NCBI GenBank assembly: GCA_902473545.1
Contig: CABRSG010000123.1
Coordinates: 1 to 6,901 of the forward strand
Length of the DNA: 6,901 nt
Reading direction: 5' to 3'
Source: an uncultured Lachnospiraceae bacterium
GTDB lineage: Bacteria; Bacillota; Clostridia; Lachnospirales; Lachnospiraceae
Position 1 is the stretch's first letter. Each line of letters opens with the position of its first letter. The notes beneath the pieces are model-generated. The model saw nothing but the letters and a program-made list of their open reading frames with translations, was not told the DNA's origin and made no database searches. Positions 5,774 through 6,901 of the stretch are shown here, piece after piece. The translations under genes and the position numbers were made by a program.

Positions 5774-6901
5774 TTATTCGATACCTGCTGTCTCAATGAT
5801 AAATTTAACGCTGCCGTTTTCCGCCTCGCCGCCGAAGCTCTTGTAGCTTTCCCCGGCGTCCTTCATCTCTTCGAGACGGTCTAAGAATTCCTGCAGGTCG
5901 TCCTCCAGGACTTCGGTGATTTTGTCAATGCCCTCTTCTTTAAATTCCTGCATACCATCCGCAAGCTCCTCCGCTCCGTCAAGCAGTTCTCCGGTACCCT
6001 CGTCAAGCTGTGTCCCCGCCTCGGCAAGCTTCGCCGTTCCGTCTTTAAGCTGCGTGCTGCCGTCTGCGAGCTGCACAATGCCGTCTGCAAACTGTGCCGC
6101 TCCGGAGGTGAGCTGTGCACCGCCGTCTGCAAGCTGTCCGATGCCGCTTCCAAGCGCTGCCGCCCCGGAAGCAAGCTGTGCACTGCCGCCTGCGAGCTGC
6201 GTGGCTCCCGCACTTACCTGCGCGGCTCCGCTCTTTAATTCCCTGCTCTTTCCGGTAAGCTGCGCCGCTCCCGCCTTCAGCTCAGCGCCTTTGTCTGTAA
6301 GCTGTGTCGCTCCCGCTTTCAGCTCGGCGCCCTTTTTCGTAAGCTGCGCCGCTCCCGCTTTCAGCTCGGCACCCTTTTTCGTAAGCTGCGTCGCTCCCGC
6401 TTTCAGTTCCGTTCCTTTGTCTGTAAGCTGTGCCGCTCCTGCTTTCAGAAGTACGCTGCTCTGTGCAAGCTGCTGTCCGCCCGCAAGCAGTGTATTCGCA
6501 TTTTCCGTAAGCTTCCTGCTTCCCTCCTGCAAAGCCTCATCGTTTGCCGTGAGCGCTGCTGCGCCGTCTGCGAGCTGCTGCGTGGCTGCTGTAAGCTGCG
6601 CAATTGCTCCGCTGATATCGATCCCTTCCGCTCCCGAAACGTTGGAAAGCGCTGTTTTAATCTGCGCCAGCGCCTCCCTTGCCTGGCTCTGGTAAGCAAT
6701 GTCTGTCTGCAGTTCTGCAATGCTGTCATTCAGCTGTCCCACATAAGTATTGTAGGTATCCGCATAGCCTCCAAGTACCGGCGGCAGGCTGCCCGGCAGA
6801 TTGCCCTGCACCCCCTGCAGCGTTCCCAGCACTGACTGATTGCCTGCGATAGACGCATCCAAAGCTGCGATACAGGTATCGATCGCCCCTGCTGCCGCTA
6901 A
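5774..6901 (-). CDS. Repeat-rich extracytoplasmic coiled-coil protein (C-terminal part of a probable membrane protein)
   Basis: The frame is open to the right window edge, so this is the last 375 residues of a longer protein; a TTG at 6860-6862 is not a credible start. The visible part has no membrane segment. After about 130 residues of helical, Ala/Gln/Leu-rich sequence, it becomes a long run of heptads of the type QLxDGxA. Inside this are five 14-residue units of consensus KAGAxQLTxKGxEL, and after them about fifteen simple heptads with Gly at one position. An acidic amphipathic helix (EVLEDDLQEFLDRLEEMKDA) follows, then a C-terminal tail ending GSVKFIIETAGIE. Such Gly-containing heptad arrays are known from extracytoplasmic segments of YhgE/Pip-type and MMPL/RND-type membrane proteins of Firmicutes. 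Since the tail here is soluble, any membrane spans must lie upstream, which to me fits an MMPL/RND-like transporter somewhat better. This is inference. The gene ends at a terminator and is not cotranscribed with M16C. Confidence 0.85.
   Translation of the reverse strand, partial: LAAAGAIDTCIAALDASIAGNQSVLGTLQGVQGNLPGSLPPVLGGYADTYNTYVGQLNDSIAELQTDIAYQSQAREALAQIKTALSNVSGAEGIDISGAIAQLTAATQQLADGAAALTANDEALQEGSRKLTENANTLLAGGQQLAQSSVLLKAGAAQLTDKGTELKAGATQLTKKGAELKAGAAQLTKKGAELKAGATQLTDKGAELKAGAAQLTGKSRELKSGAAQVSAGATQLAGGSAQLASGAAALGSGIGQLADGGAQLTSGAAQFADGIVQLADGSTQLKDGTAKLAEAGTQLDEGTGELLDGAEELADGMQEFKEEGIDKITEVLEDDLQEFLDRLEEMKDAGESYKSFGGEAENGSVKFIIETAGIE
5950..6228 (-). repeat. Degenerate 21-bp repeat encoding Gly heptads
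   Basis: Downstream of the 42-bp array in the same gene, the coding sequence keeps a 21-bp period. For example, the word CCGTCT recurs at 6039 and 6060 in plus-strand reading, and GCAAGCTG/GCGAGCTG variants follow at the same step. Each unit encodes one heptad such as QLADGGA. Copies are more diverged than the 42-bp units, which suggests an older expansion. Confidence 0.75.
6255..6455 (-). repeat. 42-bp in-frame tandem repeat, about five copies
   Basis: The word GTAAGCTG (plus-strand reading) starts at 6255, 6297, 6339, 6381 and 6423, an exact 42-bp period. The two central units (6297-6338 and 6339-6380) differ at only a few positions, while the outer units diverge more, with the last degenerating near 6448. 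Each unit encodes 14 residues (two heptads). Near-identity at DNA level, including third codon positions, suggests recent duplication or gene conversion rather than protein-level selection alone. Confidence 0.9.

Noticed and set aside
6255..6455. Possible CRISPR-like array because of the regular spacing
   Set aside because: The full 42-bp unit is repeated with no unique spacers, and it is in frame within a protein-coding gene, so it is a coding tandem repeat.
5916..6695. Plus-strand open frame encoding Ser/Ala/Pro/Cys repeats opposite the coiled-coil gene
   Set aside because: Its repeats are simply the reverse reading of the 42-bp and 21-bp coding repeats. The Cys/Ser/Pro-rich product has no start signals, while the minus-strand frame gives regular heptads and ends at a matching terminator.

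Overview
The window looks like a chromosomal housekeeping segment of a moderately GC-rich Clostridia bacterium, most likely Lachnospiraceae. The reasons are the single-chain (alpha2) glycyl-tRNA synthetase, an era-recO-glyS order typical of Firmicutes, a presequence-protease-type M16C peptidase next to era, strong GGAGG-type ribosome binding sites, and a Gram-positive style lipoprotein. The family placement is inference from gene content; no rRNA or other marker is present.

Every gene lies on the minus strand, so transcription runs from high to low coordinates. At the right edge (5774-6901) is the 3' part of a gene for a large extracytoplasmic coiled-coil protein built from 7- and 14-residue repeats; its 5' end is outside the window. 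It ends at a strong intrinsic terminator (5697-5730). Just beyond this is a near-consensus vegetative promoter (-35 at 5684-5689, -10 at 5661-5666). It starts an operon of an M16C zinc metallopeptidase (2600-5626), era (1671-2603, overlapping the peptidase stop by ATGA) and recO (914-1657, 13 nt after era).

Immediately after the recO stop is a second near-consensus promoter (-35 at 906-911, -10 at 883-888). It drives an uncharacterised lipoprotein (258-851) and, 12 nt later, glycyl-tRNA synthetase (1-245, cut by the window edge). No terminator separates recO from the lipoprotein gene, so the second unit is probably also reached by read-through.

Functionally the block joins ribosome maturation (Era), recombination repair (RecO), peptide turnover (M16C) and tRNA charging (GlyRS). 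This is ordinary growth-linked clustering rather than one pathway. I see no mobile element, CRISPR array, tRNA or rRNA, and no defence-like system. The least explained items are the lipoprotein between recO and glyS, the repeat-built coiled-coil protein, and a low-complexity acidic linker inside the M16C peptidase.
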